NCBI RefSeq assembly: GCF_900168015.1
Contig: NZ_FUYR01000001.1
Coordinates: forward strand, 529,968 to 593,967
Direction of reading: 5' to 3'
Length of the DNA stretch: 64,000 nt
From: Daejeonella lutea
GTDB lineage: Bacteria > Bacteroidota > Bacteroidia > Sphingobacteriales > Sphingobacteriaceae
The notes under the pieces: generated by a model
The model's input: only the letters and a program-made list of their open reading frames with translations
The model's database searches: none
What the model was told of the DNA's origin: nothing
Made by a program: the position numbers and the translations under genes
Part shown: positions 38,401 through 47,980 of the stretch, one piece after another
How the letters are laid out: each line of letters opens with the position of its first letter
Position numbering within the stretch: position 1 is the first letter of the stretch

Positions 38401-38607
38401 GATGTGCCCCTCAGTTTTGAATTTTCTCCTGAAGGCTTGAAATATTCAGTTGACAAGGGTGCGAAACTGAAAATTGGTAGCGCAGCAAAACCAACTAAAG
38501 TAGAATTAGACGGTGTAGCAGTTCACAATTACACCTATGATAGTAACAGTAAGACAATCTCTCTGGATATTCCGTCAGGAGAAGGATTTTTGAGTATTAC
38601 GCTATAA
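35464..38607 (+). CDS. Secreted heparinase II/III-family polysaccharide lyase-like protein (2)
   Basis: A 1047-aa paralogue of the preceding protein with the same order: signal peptide (about 1-19, NLQAQ), N-terminal beta modules, alpha/alpha toroid beginning GKHPRLMFDADKKNALK, then the heparinase II/III sandwich with FYNHQHIDQGSFWLADKGQIF, and a C-terminal beta module. The pair differs strongly in the toroid (RGRYSEHRTGSWAHRVAEAYDLAYD here), so different linkage specificity is likely. The open frame runs back to 35425, but the ATG at 35464 begins the signal peptide. The gap to the SDR gene is 99 bases. Confidence 0.85.
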   Translation: MRKLSFIIAVLAAVNLQAQQAKVIPSNPDVVLEPWTYTENFEDRELGAWASYPHWQDIAYNQDFRPNEMVPGDANISVVQKVTAFTNVDAYAGAQKLLDMYLTPDSKLTFRYYLKSNTVAENYKIRFAAGEYGKLDYTISNPERNKWVIASLSFNDIARENPSVAGKSKVRIYALAFLAKFPSADPNMPIYFGIDDISLTASREANFRFSMPEMFKLPEYASYIPKKHYYQNDKLQVSGDWPVPAKKVSLEIVSFADPTKSFHKSDLNKGATGWTLKPLTLSFPNGLYIGKLTARDGTKILAATEFTIHIAPENIAGKHPRLMFDADKKNALKTKLQQPEFKKVFDDILVSAKKQRESIPVSTLIYDLDQFPKEDWLPTWNAWGNKIYHTGEALRLNARAYAFHGDKEAGSYVKDVLLKLSEWPDWTHPWQTNRGRYSEHRTGSWAHRVAEAYDLAYDVMSPEERTKVRKAIMTNIVDGAHRTYVYNDDITAATSNWLAMILGGSLMNMAAVFDDGPETQNLEPYFTGAMLKYYKFINRVVDSKDGAWGEGYGYNSYSFSNMSYSLPSLENVFNVDLTAPLEGTYKEFVYAGNIKNKLWFEYGDSKGEMTPANFWAFLLEKRREPRLSWFYNFMKTGETFEDVLFDVEGIPQDSPFDENPVKAFREIGTTVFKSGWEKDDFAFVMRTGAFYNHQHIDQGSFWLADKGQIFIEERHLKNSTYYDDPLYQPKLIQPVAHSTILIDDNEQSQRTGDHLNFAPGFNDHAFIANFLDGKDAAFSSGNIGRLYFDKVKSLSRNVVFIKPRTILMLDTAIPSEKDAKLTLLYQTAELDDIIADNSNSTITKNGVTLNLMHIAPSAVESKAVETPHYLYTLQRERHLKKEGMLTVSASTKNGQPLVMANLLTTTQGLTADIKAIQGDGFVSGTASGKTFAFSTSPGKTYNAPDAQSDAAAIVWSPDRVFVALAKVFNDGSGGRSLSSDVPLSFEFSPEGLKYSVDKGAKLKIGSAAKPTKVELDGVAVHNYTYDSNSKTISLDIPSGEGFLSITL

Positions 38608-38706
38608 GTTATACGTAATAGGTTTTGACTCCTTTTTATCTTTATTATCTTGCGCATGAATGATGATACATAATGTATCATGTAGAACTTTAAACGTACA
38701 ACGTAA

Positions 38707-39522
38707 ATGAGCGAATTCTCACTCGAAAACAAAGTAATTATCGTCACCGGAGGAACCGGTATTCTTGGTAAATCATTCATCGAAGGAATTGTAAAGGCCG
38801 GTGGTACAGTTGGTATCCTCGGCCGGAATAAGGATGTAGCGAACGAGCGAGCCGATCTGATCAATAAAAATGGTGGTAAAGCAATTGCGCTGATTGCAGA
38901 TGCAATGGACGAATCACAACTCGTTGATGCGAAGAATAAGGTCCTGGATGCTTATGGAAAGATCGATGGGCTTGTTAACGGAGCTGGAGGGAACCAGCCT
39001 GAAGGAGTCCTTCTCCCGGGAGCCGATATTTTTAAAATGAATATCGAGGGAATGAAAAAAGTGATGGATCTTAATACCTGGGGAACCCTTATTCCCAGCC
39101 AGATATTCGGTGAGGCGATTGCTCAAACCTCTGAAAAAGGGAGCATCGTGAATATATCATCCATGAACTCGAAACGGGCGATCACCCGCGTGCTTGGATA
39201 CAATATGGGGAAAGCAGCTGTTGATTGCTACAACCAATGGTTTGCCGTAGAGCTTGCTAACCGTTATGGAGATAAAATCCGCATGAATGCCCTGGCACCC
39301 GGATTTTTTCTTACGGAACAGAACAGGAACCTGCTCACCAATCCAGATGGAACATTCACTGAGCGTGGTCAAAAAGTAATTAGCCAGACACCGTTCAAAA
39401 GATTCGGGCATCCGGATGAACTGCAGGGCGCTCTGGTTTGGCTTTTAAGCGACGCATCGAAGTTTGTTACTGGTTCTATGGTTTGTGTCGATGGTGGTTT
39501 CTCAATTTTTGGAGGTGTATAA
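38707..39522 (+). CDS. SDR-family D-mannonate oxidoreductase (fructuronate reductase)
   Basis: A 271-aa short-chain dehydrogenase. It has the NAD(P) motif TGGTGILG near residue 17, NGAGG near 93, and the catalytic Ser in NISSMNS with YNMGK (YxxxK) near 166. The insertion with [23 protein letters not shown] resembles SDR-type D-fructuronate/D-mannonate oxidoreductases. It overlaps the next gene, uxuA, by one base (TAATG), a strong sign of a shared pathway: D-fructuronate to D-mannonate, then to 2-keto-3-deoxygluconate. Cytoplasmic. Confidence 0.85.
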   Translation: MSEFSLENKVIIVTGGTGILGKSFIEGIVKAGGTVGILGRNKDVANERADLINKNGGKAIALIADAMDESQLVDAKNKVLDAYGKIDGLVNGAGGNQPEGVLLPGADIFKMNIEGMKKVMDLNTWGTLIPSQIFGEAIAQTSEKGSIVNISSMNSKRAITRVLGYNMGKAAVDCYNQWFAVELANRYGDKIRMNALAPGFFLTEQNRNLLTNPDGTFTERGQKVISQTPFKRFGHPDELQGALVWLLSDASKFVTGSMVCVDGGFSIFGGV

Positions 39523-40727
39523 TGAGTGCTAATACGGAAAAGGACCGGAACTTTCTTATGCAGCAAACGATGCGCTGGTATGGACCGAAGGATCCAGTGA
39601 GCCTGTGTGATATCAGACAAGCCGGTTGTACGGGTGTCGTTACAGCCTTGCATCACATTCCTAATGGTCAGGTATGGACTGTAGAAGAAATAGAGAAACG
39701 CCGCATTGAAGTGGAGCAGGCGGGTATGATATGGAGTGTCGTGGAAAGTGTACCTGTACATGAAAATATAAAAACACAAACAGGTCCTTACCTGGAATAT
39801 ATTGAAAACTATAAACAAAGCATCCGGAACTTGGCAAGCTGCGGAGTACTATGCGTCACTTATAATTTCATGCCTGTCCTCGACTGGACCAGAACGGACC
39901 TTTCTTACACTGTGGAGGATGGTTCGAAGGCCCTTCGTTTTGAAAAAGCTGCGTTTATAGCCTTTGACCTGTATATTTTGAAACGCCCCAATGCAGAAAA
40001 GGATTATACTGCTCAGGATATTGAGCGTGCTGAGAAGCGTTTCTCCGCAATGTCGGATGAGGAAAAACATAAGTTAACCCGCAATATTATCGCAGGATTA
40101 CCAGGAAGTGAAGAAAGCTTTACAATCGAACAGTTTCAGCAAGCCCTAAATACCTACAAGGGCATTGATCGGGACAGGCTGCGTAGCAACCTTATTTACT
40201 TTTTGAGCGAAATCATCCCTGTTGCCCAGGACTCTGGTGTAAATATGGTCATTCACCCGGATGATCCGCCATACGCCATTCTAGGCCTGCCACGGGTTGT
40301 AAGTACCTCGGAAGATATCGATGCTTTAATCTCCGCAGTTCCCTCATTAAATAATGGCCTGTGCTTTTGTACAGGATCATTTGGGGTCAGGGAGGATAAT
40401 AATCTGCCTGAAATGGTTAGCCGCTATGCCGATCGGATTAACTTCATACATCTCCGCAGTACCAAAAGAAATGAATTCGGTGATTTCTTTGAAGATAATC
40501 ACCTGGAAGGGGATGTCGACATGTACGCTGTGGTTAAACAAATCGTAGAGATCTCGCGCAGAAGAAAAATCTCGATCCCTATGCGCCCGGATCATGGCCA
40601 TCAAATGCTGGATGATCTCAAAAAGCATACTAATCCAGGTTATTCTGCTATTGGCCGTTTGCGGGGATTGGCAGAGTTGAGGGGATTGGAATGGGGAATT
40701 GCTTGTTCGTTTAGGAGCAAAGAATAA
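39522..40727 (+). CDS. uxuA: Mannonate dehydratase
   Basis: A 402-aa cytoplasmic TIM-barrel enzyme that dehydrates D-mannonate to 2-keto-3-deoxy-D-gluconate. Recognisable segments are [29 protein letters not shown] at the N-terminus, [20 protein letters not shown] near residue 245 (metal site), [14 protein letters not shown] and [14 protein letters not shown]. The start is the ATG at 39522, inside the stop of the SDR gene; the frame extends upstream but that would overlap the SDR. The stop codon lies inside the left arm of an inverted-repeat module (40715-40819). Confidence 0.94.
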   Translation: MSANTEKDRNFLMQQTMRWYGPKDPVSLCDIRQAGCTGVVTALHHIPNGQVWTVEEIEKRRIEVEQAGMIWSVVESVPVHENIKTQTGPYLEYIENYKQSIRNLASCGVLCVTYNFMPVLDWTRTDLSYTVEDGSKALRFEKAAFIAFDLYILKRPNAEKDYTAQDIERAEKRFSAMSDEEKHKLTRNIIAGLPGSEESFTIEQFQQALNTYKGIDRDRLRSNLIYFLSEIIPVAQDSGVNMVIHPDDPPYAILGLPRVVSTSEDIDALISAVPSLNNGLCFCTGSFGVREDNNLPEMVSRYADRINFIHLRSTKRNEFGDFFEDNHLEGDVDMYAVVKQIVEISRRRKISIPMRPDHGHQMLDDLKKHTNPGYSAIGRLRGLAELRGLEWGIACSFRSKE

Positions 40728-40819
40728 GGAACAAAGAGCAAAGAATAAAAGCCGTAACGTAACCATTTTGATGGGAGGACCATTTTAAATGTAATACCCA
40801 AAGTCCTTATTCTTTGTTC
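40715..40819. repeat. Inverted repeat module overlapping the uxuA stop
   Basis: The left arm gagcaaagaataagg (40715-40729) includes the uxuA stop codon. The right arm ccttattctttgttc (40805-40819) is its complement with one mismatch. A second copy of the arm word lies at 40736-40750. The spacing and location resemble the modules at 1161-1294 and 50429-50572. It could form a long hairpin in the 3' end of the nag/uxu transcript. The rest of 40728-41005 holds no gene. Confidence 0.6.
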
Positions 40820-41005
40820 TTTATTCCTTTTTCGGTCTTTCTATATTATTCCTTGGTCGTTTTTGGACATCTTTCCCTGAAATCTTTTCCCTGAATTTGT
40901 CTCGATTCCTAATACAATTCTCGCTACTCAATTCCTGCTACATCTCTTCCCTAATTTCGCTATATTGGTAGGTCGAATCTATCCATACGCGACAGTAACG
41001 GGACT

Positions 41006-41572
41006 ATGACTGAAGTCGACTTCATCACTAAGATTAATAATGGGGATTTAAAGGCATTCGAAGATGTTTTTAAATCCAATTATGCCAATCTTGTCCTTTT
41101 TGCGAATAAGTTTCTGAATGATGTTAATGTTTCAGAGGAAATTGTTTCAGAATCCCTTACTTTCCTTTGGGAAAAGCGCGAAACCTTGGCTTTTACCTCC
41201 TCAGTTACGGGTTATCTGTATAAAATGGTCCAGAACCGGTCCTTAAATTACCTGAAGCATCAAAAAATCGAGAATGACTATGTCGGTTATCTGATTAGAA
41301 ATAAACTGATTGACGAAGTTCCGGAGCATCCTACTGACCCATATCTGGAAAAAGAAATGGCGCAGCAGATAAAAATTGCAATTGATACCCTTCCCGAAAA
41401 ATGCAGGCAGGTTTTTGTGATGAGCAGGTTTGAATATTTGAAAAACCGGGAAATTGCCGAAAGACTGAATATATCTCAGAAAACGGTAGAACGCCAGATC
41501 ACTATCGCCCTCGATAAGCTTAAAAAGAGCCTTGAATATATCCTGGGCGCAGTTCTGGTTTGTTTTCTCTAG
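41006..41572 (+). CDS. ECF-type RNA polymerase sigma factor (SusC/SusD-locus type)
   Basis: A 188-aa sigma-70 family protein with region 2 (FKSNYANLVLFANKFLND to SLTFLWEKRE, residues about 17-65) and region 4 helix-turn-helix (RFEYLKNREIAERLNISQKTVERQ, about 140-165). It is the standard Bacteroidota ECF sigma found with FecR and SusC. The next three genes are FecR, SusC and SusD, so it should activate the susCD genes when the substrate-loaded SusC signals through FecR. Confidence 0.92.
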   Translation: MTEVDFITKINNGDLKAFEDVFKSNYANLVLFANKFLNDVNVSEEIVSESLTFLWEKRETLAFTSSVTGYLYKMVQNRSLNYLKHQKIENDYVGYLIRNKLIDEVPEHPTDPYLEKEMAQQIKIAIDTLPEKCRQVFVMSRFEYLKNREIAERLNISQKTVERQITIALDKLKKSLEYILGAVLVCFL

Positions 41573-41587
41573 TGAATTAACAAAAAA

Positions 41588-41650
41588 TTAATATTTTTTT
41601 AATACCACTTGGGGGTAAGGGGGGTGGCTGATTGTCTTTATTCTACAAGC
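41588..41650 (+). promoter_or_regulatory. fecR leader with AT-rich and G5-TAA motif
   Basis: Directly upstream of fecR the sequence attaatatttttttaat is followed by cacttgggggtaagg (41605-41619) and a gattgtctttatt stretch, then the fecR ATG 17-18 bases later. A very similar arrangement occurs on the minus strand at 59847-59905. The pattern suggests a sigma-dependent promoter or conserved RNA leader for autoregulated expression of fecR-susCD. The exact -35/-10 positions are not known. Confidence 0.4.
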
Positions 41651-42736
41651 ATGAACGAAAACGACAAAATTTTAATTGTTAAATATATAACCGGCCAGTC
41701 GTCGGAAGAAGAAACGGCCATGGTTAAATATTTGATTGGCAGCAGTAAGGTGCATGAGGATTTTTATGTACAGTATTATGAGGCATGGCAAAAATCACTA
41801 CTCTATGATCTCGATGCAATCAATACCGAAAGAGCTTACTCAAACTTTTTGACTGGTGTTGGCGAAAATGCGGTCATAGTAAGAAAACCAATCATAAGCC
41901 TTGCACGAATTGCAATTGCAGCCTCGGTCATTTTGATCTGTGCGATCGGCATTTATTTTTATCAAAGCAGTAAGGCGACGTCTTTTGCCGGAGCAGCTTT
42001 GGCACAAAATGAAATTAATGTTCCGAAGGGATCTACCCGAAAAACAGTCTTACCTGATGGTACCATTGTTTGGATTAATGCAGGTACCGTACTAAAATTT
42101 GACAAGGATTTTGGGCACGGTTCAAGGACGGTATATCTCGATGGAGAAGCTTACTTTGATATAGCCGAACATAAAAGCCCATTTATAGTGAAAACTAACC
42201 GCCACACCATCAGGGATATAGGAACTATTTTCAATGTTAAAGCTTATGCTGATGATCTGGAGTTCGAAACTGCGGTAATTGAGGGAGAAGTATCTATTGA
42301 AGGAAAGCTGTCTCTTAATTCTGATAAAGCGGAGACTGTGTCCGTCAAACAACAACAGGTCCTCAAGCTGAACTATGCTCCGCTGGCTGTTGCTGGAGAG
42401 AAAAAGTCTGCACCTGCCGACCTCATCGAAGCAAAGGTTCAAAAGGTCAATTCCTCACAGCTTGAAGTGTATACAGGATGGACTGAAGATTTGCTGGTTT
42501 TCGAAGGTAAGACCTTTCAGGAAATCTCCAAGATCATGGAAAGAAAGTATGATGTTGAAATTGTGATGAACGATATAAAGCTTAAAAATTATGCCTTTAC
42601 CGGGAGCTTTAAGAAGGTTGATAAGGTGGAGAAGGCACTACAGATATTGAAGGAAACAACAGATATAAATTATGAACAAAAAGGTCGGATCATCACGATC
42701 TGGGGAAGTGAAAATTTAAATAGCGAAAGCCTATGA
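41651..42736 (+). CDS. FecR-family anti-sigma factor
   Basis: A 361-aa inner-membrane protein. The short cytoplasmic N-terminal part (about 1-78) binds the sigma factor. A single transmembrane helix lies near 80-103 (ARIAIAASVILICAIGIYFY). The periplasmic FecR domain starts NVPKGSTRKTVLPDGTIVWINAGTVL, and a C-terminal DUF4974-like domain (about 280-350) has VFEGKTFQEISKIMERKYDVEI. The STN domain of the following SusC should contact this part. The frame opens at 41609; the ATG at 41651 is the usual start. Confidence 0.92.
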   Translation: MNENDKILIVKYITGQSSEEETAMVKYLIGSSKVHEDFYVQYYEAWQKSLLYDLDAINTERAYSNFLTGVGENAVIVRKPIISLARIAIAASVILICAIGIYFYQSSKATSFAGAALAQNEINVPKGSTRKTVLPDGTIVWINAGTVLKFDKDFGHGSRTVYLDGEAYFDIAEHKSPFIVKTNRHTIRDIGTIFNVKAYADDLEFETAVIEGEVSIEGKLSLNSDKAETVSVKQQQVLKLNYAPLAVAGEKKSAPADLIEAKVQKVNSSQLEVYTGWTEDLLVFEGKTFQEISKIMERKYDVEIVMNDIKLKNYAFTGSFKKVDKVEKALQILKETTDINYEQKGRIITIWGSENLNSESL

Positions 42737-42760
42737 TATAAAGCCAGACCCTGAAAAAAA

Positions 42761-42786
42761 ACCGAGGATGCGCTAACATCCCCGGT
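42761..42786 (+). other. Stem-loop upstream of susC
   Basis: The arms accgaggatg (42761-42770) and catccccggt (42777-42786) pair over ten bases with one mismatch, with a 6-base loop. It lies between fecR and susC, 65 bases before the susC start, and no T-run follows. It may act as a partial terminator, an RNA-processing site or a leader structure that sets the fecR:susC ratio. Confidence 0.4.
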
Positions 42787-42851
42787 CCTGCAATCAATAG
42801 CTAATACCCAATGCTTTGGGAAGCCAGTATTAACTAAAAACAGTCAAAATT

Positions 42852-45800
42852 ATGATTATTCTTTATCAAAAAACACTATGCGCTGAATTTCGGCGAAAAA
42901 CTATCCGGGCTATGAAATTAATAGCGTTATTCACGTTTGCGGTGATTGTACAGCTTCATGCCGAAGTTCATTCGCAATCGTTCAACTTCAATGAGACGAA
43001 CACCACTGTCAAACAGATGTTCAAACAAATTGAGAAAAACAGTAAGTACTCAATATTTTATCGCCTGGATCAGGTTAACCTGGATCAAAAAATTAGTGTC
43101 CTCGCAAAACAGGGTACTATTCAAAATGTCATGAGCCAGGTTCTTCAAAACCAGCCACTAACATTTGAGGTGGTTGATGAAGTAGTGGTGGTTAAGCTTT
43201 CCGAGACATCTGCAGCAGATGTCAGAGACATTGTCAGAGGACAGGTTACTGATGGAACGGGGCAAGGTTTGCCAGGGGTTAGTATAAAGGTTAAAGGCAG
43301 TAATATTGGAACTTCTACCGATGCTTCAGGAAATTACTCATTCAATTTTCCAGTTAATTCAACCCTCGTTTTCAGTTATATAGGCTTCATTACCCAGGAA
43401 ATTCCAATGAATGGCCGTTCGACAATCAACGTTCAGCTTGCTGACGATTCTCAGGCACTGAGTGAAGTTGTTGTAACAGCATTGGGTATATCCAGAGATA
43501 AAAAAGCATTATCGTACGCACTTACCGAGGTAAAAGGCGATTCTTTTACACAGGCAAGGGAAAATAACTTAGGAAATGCTCTTTCCGGAAAAGTAGCTGG
43601 GGTGAATGCGAGTAGCACAGCTACCGGTCCAGGGGGTTCAAGCCGTGTGGTTATTCGAGGTAATGGCTCGTTTTCTTCAGATAACCAGCCATTGTATGTG
43701 GTGAACGGGGTTCCGATTAACAATTCAAACAATGGTACTCCAGGAACCTTTGGAGGCCGTGATGGGGGTGATGGTTTGATTAGTATCAACCCTGATGATA
43801 TCGAAACACTTTCGGTTTTAAAAGGGGGACAAGCAGCCGCACTTTACGGATCACGGGCAGCTGCGGGTGTTATCCTTATTACCACAAAGTCAGGACGTGG
43901 ATCGCAAGGTTTGGGTGTGGATTATAATTCCACATTCACTACCGATAACGTGATCACAATTCCGGACTGGCAATATGTTTACGGTCAGGGAAGTCTTGGA
44001 TTAAAGCCGACAGACGCAGCACAGGCCATGTCCCAGGGTAGGCTTTCATGGGGACCGAAATTAGATGGATCGAGCGTGGTTCAGTTTGATGGCCAAAGTC
44101 GCCCGTATGTTGCACAAAAAGATAACAACAAAAACTTTTATAATACCGGTACTACTTTCTCGAACAACCTTGCATTAACAGGCGGAAACCAAAATGCGAA
44201 CTTCAGGTTCTCGGTTTCTGATATGGAAAATAAGGGAATTGTTCCAAATTCTTCCTTGAACCGGAATACCTTTAACCTTGCGGCAAATGCTAATATCAAT
44301 AATAAGATCACGTTTGAAGGCAGTGCACAATACAATATTGAAATAAATAAAAACAGGACTAATATTGGCGATTTCACTCAGAATCCAAATGCGTCAGTTG
44401 GGGTAATGGCTACAAGTCTTGATGTTAGAAGCCTGGAGCCGGGGTACAATCCTACCACCTTGAGGGAAGTTCAATGGGCTGATGATCCATTTGTTGCAAA
44501 TCCATACTTCGCTGTAAATAAACACCAGAACGAAGACCAGAGGCGCCGTATAATTGGTTCATTCAGGACCCGATGGAATATCACTGATTTTCTTTACGCT
44601 CGTGGTGGTGCTGGTATCGATTACTTCACGCGTGAGAACTGGCAAATTGGAGCAACAGGTGCGTTGACAAATCTTGCAGGAACCTACCAGAAAGGTAGAA
44701 CCACTGGTTATGAAACTAACATCGAGGGATTGTTAGGATTTGATAATGTCTTTGGCAAATTTTCCGTGAACGCTTTTGTAGGCGGAAACATGATGTACAA
44801 TCAGAGTGCAACCAACAGCTTGAATAGTGGTGATTTGAATGTTCCTTATAACTATTTTATTTCGAACGGTAAAAGTCAGTCATTCAGCGAGAGCTTCGGA
44901 GAATCAGCTATTAATTCTCTCTTCGGTTCTGCTGATATTGGATTTAACGACTACCTGTATTTGACTCTTACCGCTCGTCAGGATTGGTTCTCAACACTTT
45001 CACCGACAAGTAACCATGTACTTTATCCGTCTGCTGGACTTAGCTTTGTAGCATCCGAAGTATGGAAATCTAAACCAGAATGGCTTGACTTTGCGAAAAT
45101 CCGTGGATCATGGGCACAGGTAGGTGGTGGTACCCCGGGTCCTTATGGATTGGATTTGACTTACACTGCTGGCGCAATAACGCACCTTGGTCAGCCTTTG
45201 ATGACGGTAAACGGAAGCACTGTTCCAAATCCCTTGAAGCCGTTCACGTCGACAACCTCTGAGGCGGGATTAGAAACCAGAATGCTTGGCGGGAGATTAG
45301 GCCTTGACCTGACACTTTACCAAAAAATTACTACGGATGATATCGTCAATGCCACCATCCCAAATACAAGTGGGTTCACATCTGTAAGATTGAACGTGGG
45401 CGAAATGAGAAATCGTGGGATAGAAATGCTGTTGAGCGGTACCCCAATCAAATCAAGTACTGGATTTAATTGGGATGCTAGTTTGAACGTAGCATATAAT
45501 GACAACGAGGTTGTTAGTATTGCACCGGGCTTGAGTACACTCGCAGGCGGATCTCCAAGAACACAGAATGCTTTTGTAAACCATTATGTCGGCAAACCGT
45601 TCGGAATGGTATCCGGTTATACGTTCAGGACGGATGCAAGCGGTAAAATTATGTATAATAGCGGAAGCAGCTTGCCAATGCAAAGTGCCTCAATCGTCGA
45701 TCTTGGCCGCGGGGTGCCACCGCTAACTATGGGATTGTCAAATAACTTCAGATACAAAAATTTATCTCTTGGAGTTCTTCTTGATGGTAAATTTGGCGGT

Positions 45801-46241
45801 GTTTTGTACACATCTACAAATGCTTACGGTACAAGTTACGGGCTTGATAAGCGGACCATCGAAAATGGTGTTCGTGAAAACGGGGTTTCATTGAATGGTG
45901 TTGATCAAACAGGTGCTCCTTTCGTGAAAACCATTCCAGCCCAGCAGTATTACCAGGGAATTGCATTTGCCATTACCGACCAGTTTGTCTACGATGCTGA
46001 TTTTGTAAAGCTTCGTCAATTAACCCTTGGGTATACATTGCCAAGAACGTTGATTGCCAAGACACCTTTACAGTCAGCCAGCTTGTCGCTAGTAGCAAGA
46101 AACCTTTTCATGCTGCATAACAACGTGCCAAATGTCGACCCGGAATCAAGTTACAGCGTTAGCGGTACTTCATTCGGACTTGAAAACTTTGGAGTACCCA
46201 CAACTCGCAGCTTCGGTTTGAATCTGATGGTTAAATTCTAG
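42852..46241 (+). CDS. SusC-like TonB-dependent outer-membrane transporter with STN domain
   Basis: A 1129-aa protein: signal peptide with long n-region (about 1-42, ending VHSQS), STN domain (about 45-115, signal transduction to FecR), carboxypeptidase-regulatory-like domain (about 128-205: VRGQVTDGTGQGLPGVSIKV), plug (about 205-330: VVVTALGISRDKKALSYA, GNGSFSSDNQPLYVVNGVP) and a long barrel. The STN domain and upstream sigma/FecR genes match the transducer type of SusC. It should import oligosaccharides captured by the following SusD. I kept the first ATG because SusC proteins of this class normally have a long charged n-region before the hydrophobic core. Confidence 0.93.
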   Translation: MIILYQKTLCAEFRRKTIRAMKLIALFTFAVIVQLHAEVHSQSFNFNETNTTVKQMFKQIEKNSKYSIFYRLDQVNLDQKISVLAKQGTIQNVMSQVLQNQPLTFEVVDEVVVVKLSETSAADVRDIVRGQVTDGTGQGLPGVSIKVKGSNIGTSTDASGNYSFNFPVNSTLVFSYIGFITQEIPMNGRSTINVQLADDSQALSEVVVTALGISRDKKALSYALTEVKGDSFTQARENNLGNALSGKVAGVNASSTATGPGGSSRVVIRGNGSFSSDNQPLYVVNGVPINNSNNGTPGTFGGRDGGDGLISINPDDIETLSVLKGGQAAALYGSRAAAGVILITTKSGRGSQGLGVDYNSTFTTDNVITIPDWQYVYGQGSLGLKPTDAAQAMSQGRLSWGPKLDGSSVVQFDGQSRPYVAQKDNNKNFYNTGTTFSNNLALTGGNQNANFRFSVSDMENKGIVPNSSLNRNTFNLAANANINNKITFEGSAQYNIEINKNRTNIGDFTQNPNASVGVMATSLDVRSLEPGYNPTTLREVQWADDPFVANPYFAVNKHQNEDQRRRIIGSFRTRWNITDFLYARGGAGIDYFTRENWQIGATGALTNLAGTYQKGRTTGYETNIEGLLGFDNVFGKFSVNAFVGGNMMYNQSATNSLNSGDLNVPYNYFISNGKSQSFSESFGESAINSLFGSADIGFNDYLYLTLTARQDWFSTLSPTSNHVLYPSAGLSFVASEVWKSKPEWLDFAKIRGSWAQVGGGTPGPYGLDLTYTAGAITHLGQPLMTVNGSTVPNPLKPFTSTTSEAGLETRMLGGRLGLDLTLYQKITTDDIVNATIPNTSGFTSVRLNVGEMRNRGIEMLLSGTPIKSSTGFNWDASLNVAYNDNEVVSIAPGLSTLAGGSPRTQNAFVNHYVGKPFGMVSGYTFRTDASGKIMYNSGSSLPMQSASIVDLGRGVPPLTMGLSNNFRYKNLSLGVLLDGKFGGVLYTSTNAYGTSYGLDKRTIENGVRENGVSLNGVDQTGAPFVKTIPAQQYYQGIAFAITDQFVYDADFVKLRQLTLGYTLPRTLIAKTPLQSASLSLVARNLFMLHNNVPNVDPESSYSVSGTSFGLENFGVPTTRSFGLNLMVKF

Positions 46242-46277
46242 TATTAAAGAAAGCATTCATTGTTAAAATTCATAGTT

Positions 46278-47882
46278 ATGAAATTAAAACGAACATTAAC
46301 AGGACTGACCCTTAAGGCTGGGGTTCTGGCGGCTTTGCTGCTGTCATCCTGTGATAAAGGATTTGAGGAGATGAACAAAAATCCAAACGCATATGTAGAG
46401 CCTGTAATTCCTGCGGTTTTCTCAGCAGCGATCATGAGGCATGCTGGCGTTGGGGATGGCAACACACTTTACCCAAATTCAAAACAGGCCGGGTCTCTGA
46501 TACAATATTTTTCATCATTGAACGCCTTTCAGTGGACAGGTGTAAAGTATCTTTATCAGGGTAAGGCTGATTACAATAATGGTTTATGGAATACAGCTTT
46601 TAGTACTGAACTGAAGGAGGTTCAGCAGATCCTCGATTTGACGAAGGGAAAGACTGATATGGTAAACCAATATAACATCGCCCGCATTCTTCGTGTAGAT
46701 ATTTTACATAGGGTTACAGACCTTTATGGAGATATGCCTTACACCGAAGCTGGACGCGCACTTGACGGGATCTTTAAACCAAAATACGATAAGCAGGCCG
46801 ATATCTATGCTGACATGTTAAAAGAACTTGAGGAAGCATCGAAGGCTCTGGATCCGGCAAAACCGTCTTATGGTGCCGCTGATTTTGTTTACAATGGCGC
46901 ACCTGCCAAATGGAAGTTATTTGCTAACTCATTAATGCTGCGTTTGGGAATGCGCATGACTAAAGCGAATCCAACCCTTGCTGAAACTTGGGTTAAGAAG
47001 GCAATTGCCGGTGGTGTTATGACAAGCAACGCTGATAATGCGAAAGTACCTCACACATCAGCTTCCGGTACTAACTGGAATTGGAATTCACGTCAGATGC
47101 AAACTGTTGAGGGTAATCCTGCTTCTGCAGCGGGATTAGGTTTTTCGAAACTTAATGAAGCCCTGATTAATCGCTTGAAAGCTAAAAATGATCCAAGACT
47201 GCCATTCTACTCTACATTGTGGCAAGGTAATATCAACATTGCAAATCTTCCGGCCGAATCGACCCATGCAAAAGCAAAGGGATTACCGGGTGGATTTGAT
47301 TATACGTCTATTGCTACCGCAATACCGGGTTGGAATGCTAACATGCAACGAGACTACTCTGAAATGAACCAGCATACGATCGCTCATTTGGAAGCTCCAA
47401 CGCATTACCAAAGCTATGCAGAAGTTGAATTTCTGCTTGCAGAGGCTGCACTCCGCGGCTGGGGACCAGGTACGGCAAAGGAACACTTTGATAAAGCTGT
47501 GACAGCAAGTATAACTTCAGCAACCTTATATCCAAACTATGCTCTGGTAATTCCGAATCCAACAGCAGCAGCGGCTAGTTACCTTGCGGCCAATCCCTAT
47601 ACCGGAGGAACTACTGCACAGCAAATGGAACAAATCCACAGTGAAATGTGGGTAGCGTTATTTGGATACATGAATAATATCGAATCTTTCTCAAACTGGA
47701 GACGAACTGGTTATCCCGTGCTAGTCCCTGTTAACTATCCAGGGAACGAAACAGGTGGAATTATTCAGCGCCGCTTGCGCTATCCAGCGGCAGAGCAAAG
47801 CATTAATACCGAAAATTACAATCAGGCTGTAGCGAACCAAGGCCCTGATAATTTCCTAACCAGGATCTGGTGGGATAAATAG
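46278..47882 (+). CDS. SusD/RagB-like starch-binding lipoprotein (SusD-like_2)
   Basis: A 534-aa surface lipoprotein. The lipobox is LSSC (Cys near residue 25), followed by DKGFEEMNKNPNAY, the conserved SusD/RagB start. TPR-like helices with ILRVDILHRVTDLYGDMPYTEAG follow near residue 140, and the C-terminal half has FLLAEAALRGW. It acts with SusC in glycan capture. The frame opens at 46260; the ATG at 46278 starts the lipoprotein signal. A clear terminator lies 17 bases after the stop. Confidence 0.92.
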   Translation: MKLKRTLTGLTLKAGVLAALLLSSCDKGFEEMNKNPNAYVEPVIPAVFSAAIMRHAGVGDGNTLYPNSKQAGSLIQYFSSLNAFQWTGVKYLYQGKADYNNGLWNTAFSTELKEVQQILDLTKGKTDMVNQYNIARILRVDILHRVTDLYGDMPYTEAGRALDGIFKPKYDKQADIYADMLKELEEASKALDPAKPSYGAADFVYNGAPAKWKLFANSLMLRLGMRMTKANPTLAETWVKKAIAGGVMTSNADNAKVPHTSASGTNWNWNSRQMQTVEGNPASAAGLGFSKLNEALINRLKAKNDPRLPFYSTLWQGNINIANLPAESTHAKAKGLPGGFDYTSIATAIPGWNANMQRDYSEMNQHTIAHLEAPTHYQSYAEVEFLLAEAALRGWGPGTAKEHFDKAVTASITSATLYPNYALVIPNPTAAAASYLAANPYTGGTTAQQMEQIHSEMWVALFGYMNNIESFSNWRRTGYPVLVPVNYPGNETGGIIQRRLRYPAAEQSINTENYNQAVANQGPDNFLTRIWWDK

Positions 47883-47898
47883 GAGGTAACGATAATTA

Positions 47899-47938
47899 AA
47901 AAGCCCCTTGTTTCTTTGGAAGCAAGGGGCTTTTTATG
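47899..47938 (+). terminator. Rho-independent terminator after susD
   Basis: The arms aaaagccccttg (47899-47910) and caaggggctttt (47923-47934) are a perfect 12-bp inverted repeat with a 12-base loop, followed by T residues. It ends the sigma-FecR-SusC-SusD operon and lies between convergent susD and the GH20 gene, so it may act on both strands. Confidence 0.88.
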
Positions 47939-47980
47939 TTTAGGCTTGGAGAAATCGGTGGCTGCGCCGAGTGACTTCTC

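Noticed and set aside
39438-39521. Upstream extension of the uxuA frame
   Set aside because: It would overlap the SDR gene by 84 bases; the ATG at 39522 gives the usual TAATG coupling and the normal N-terminus.
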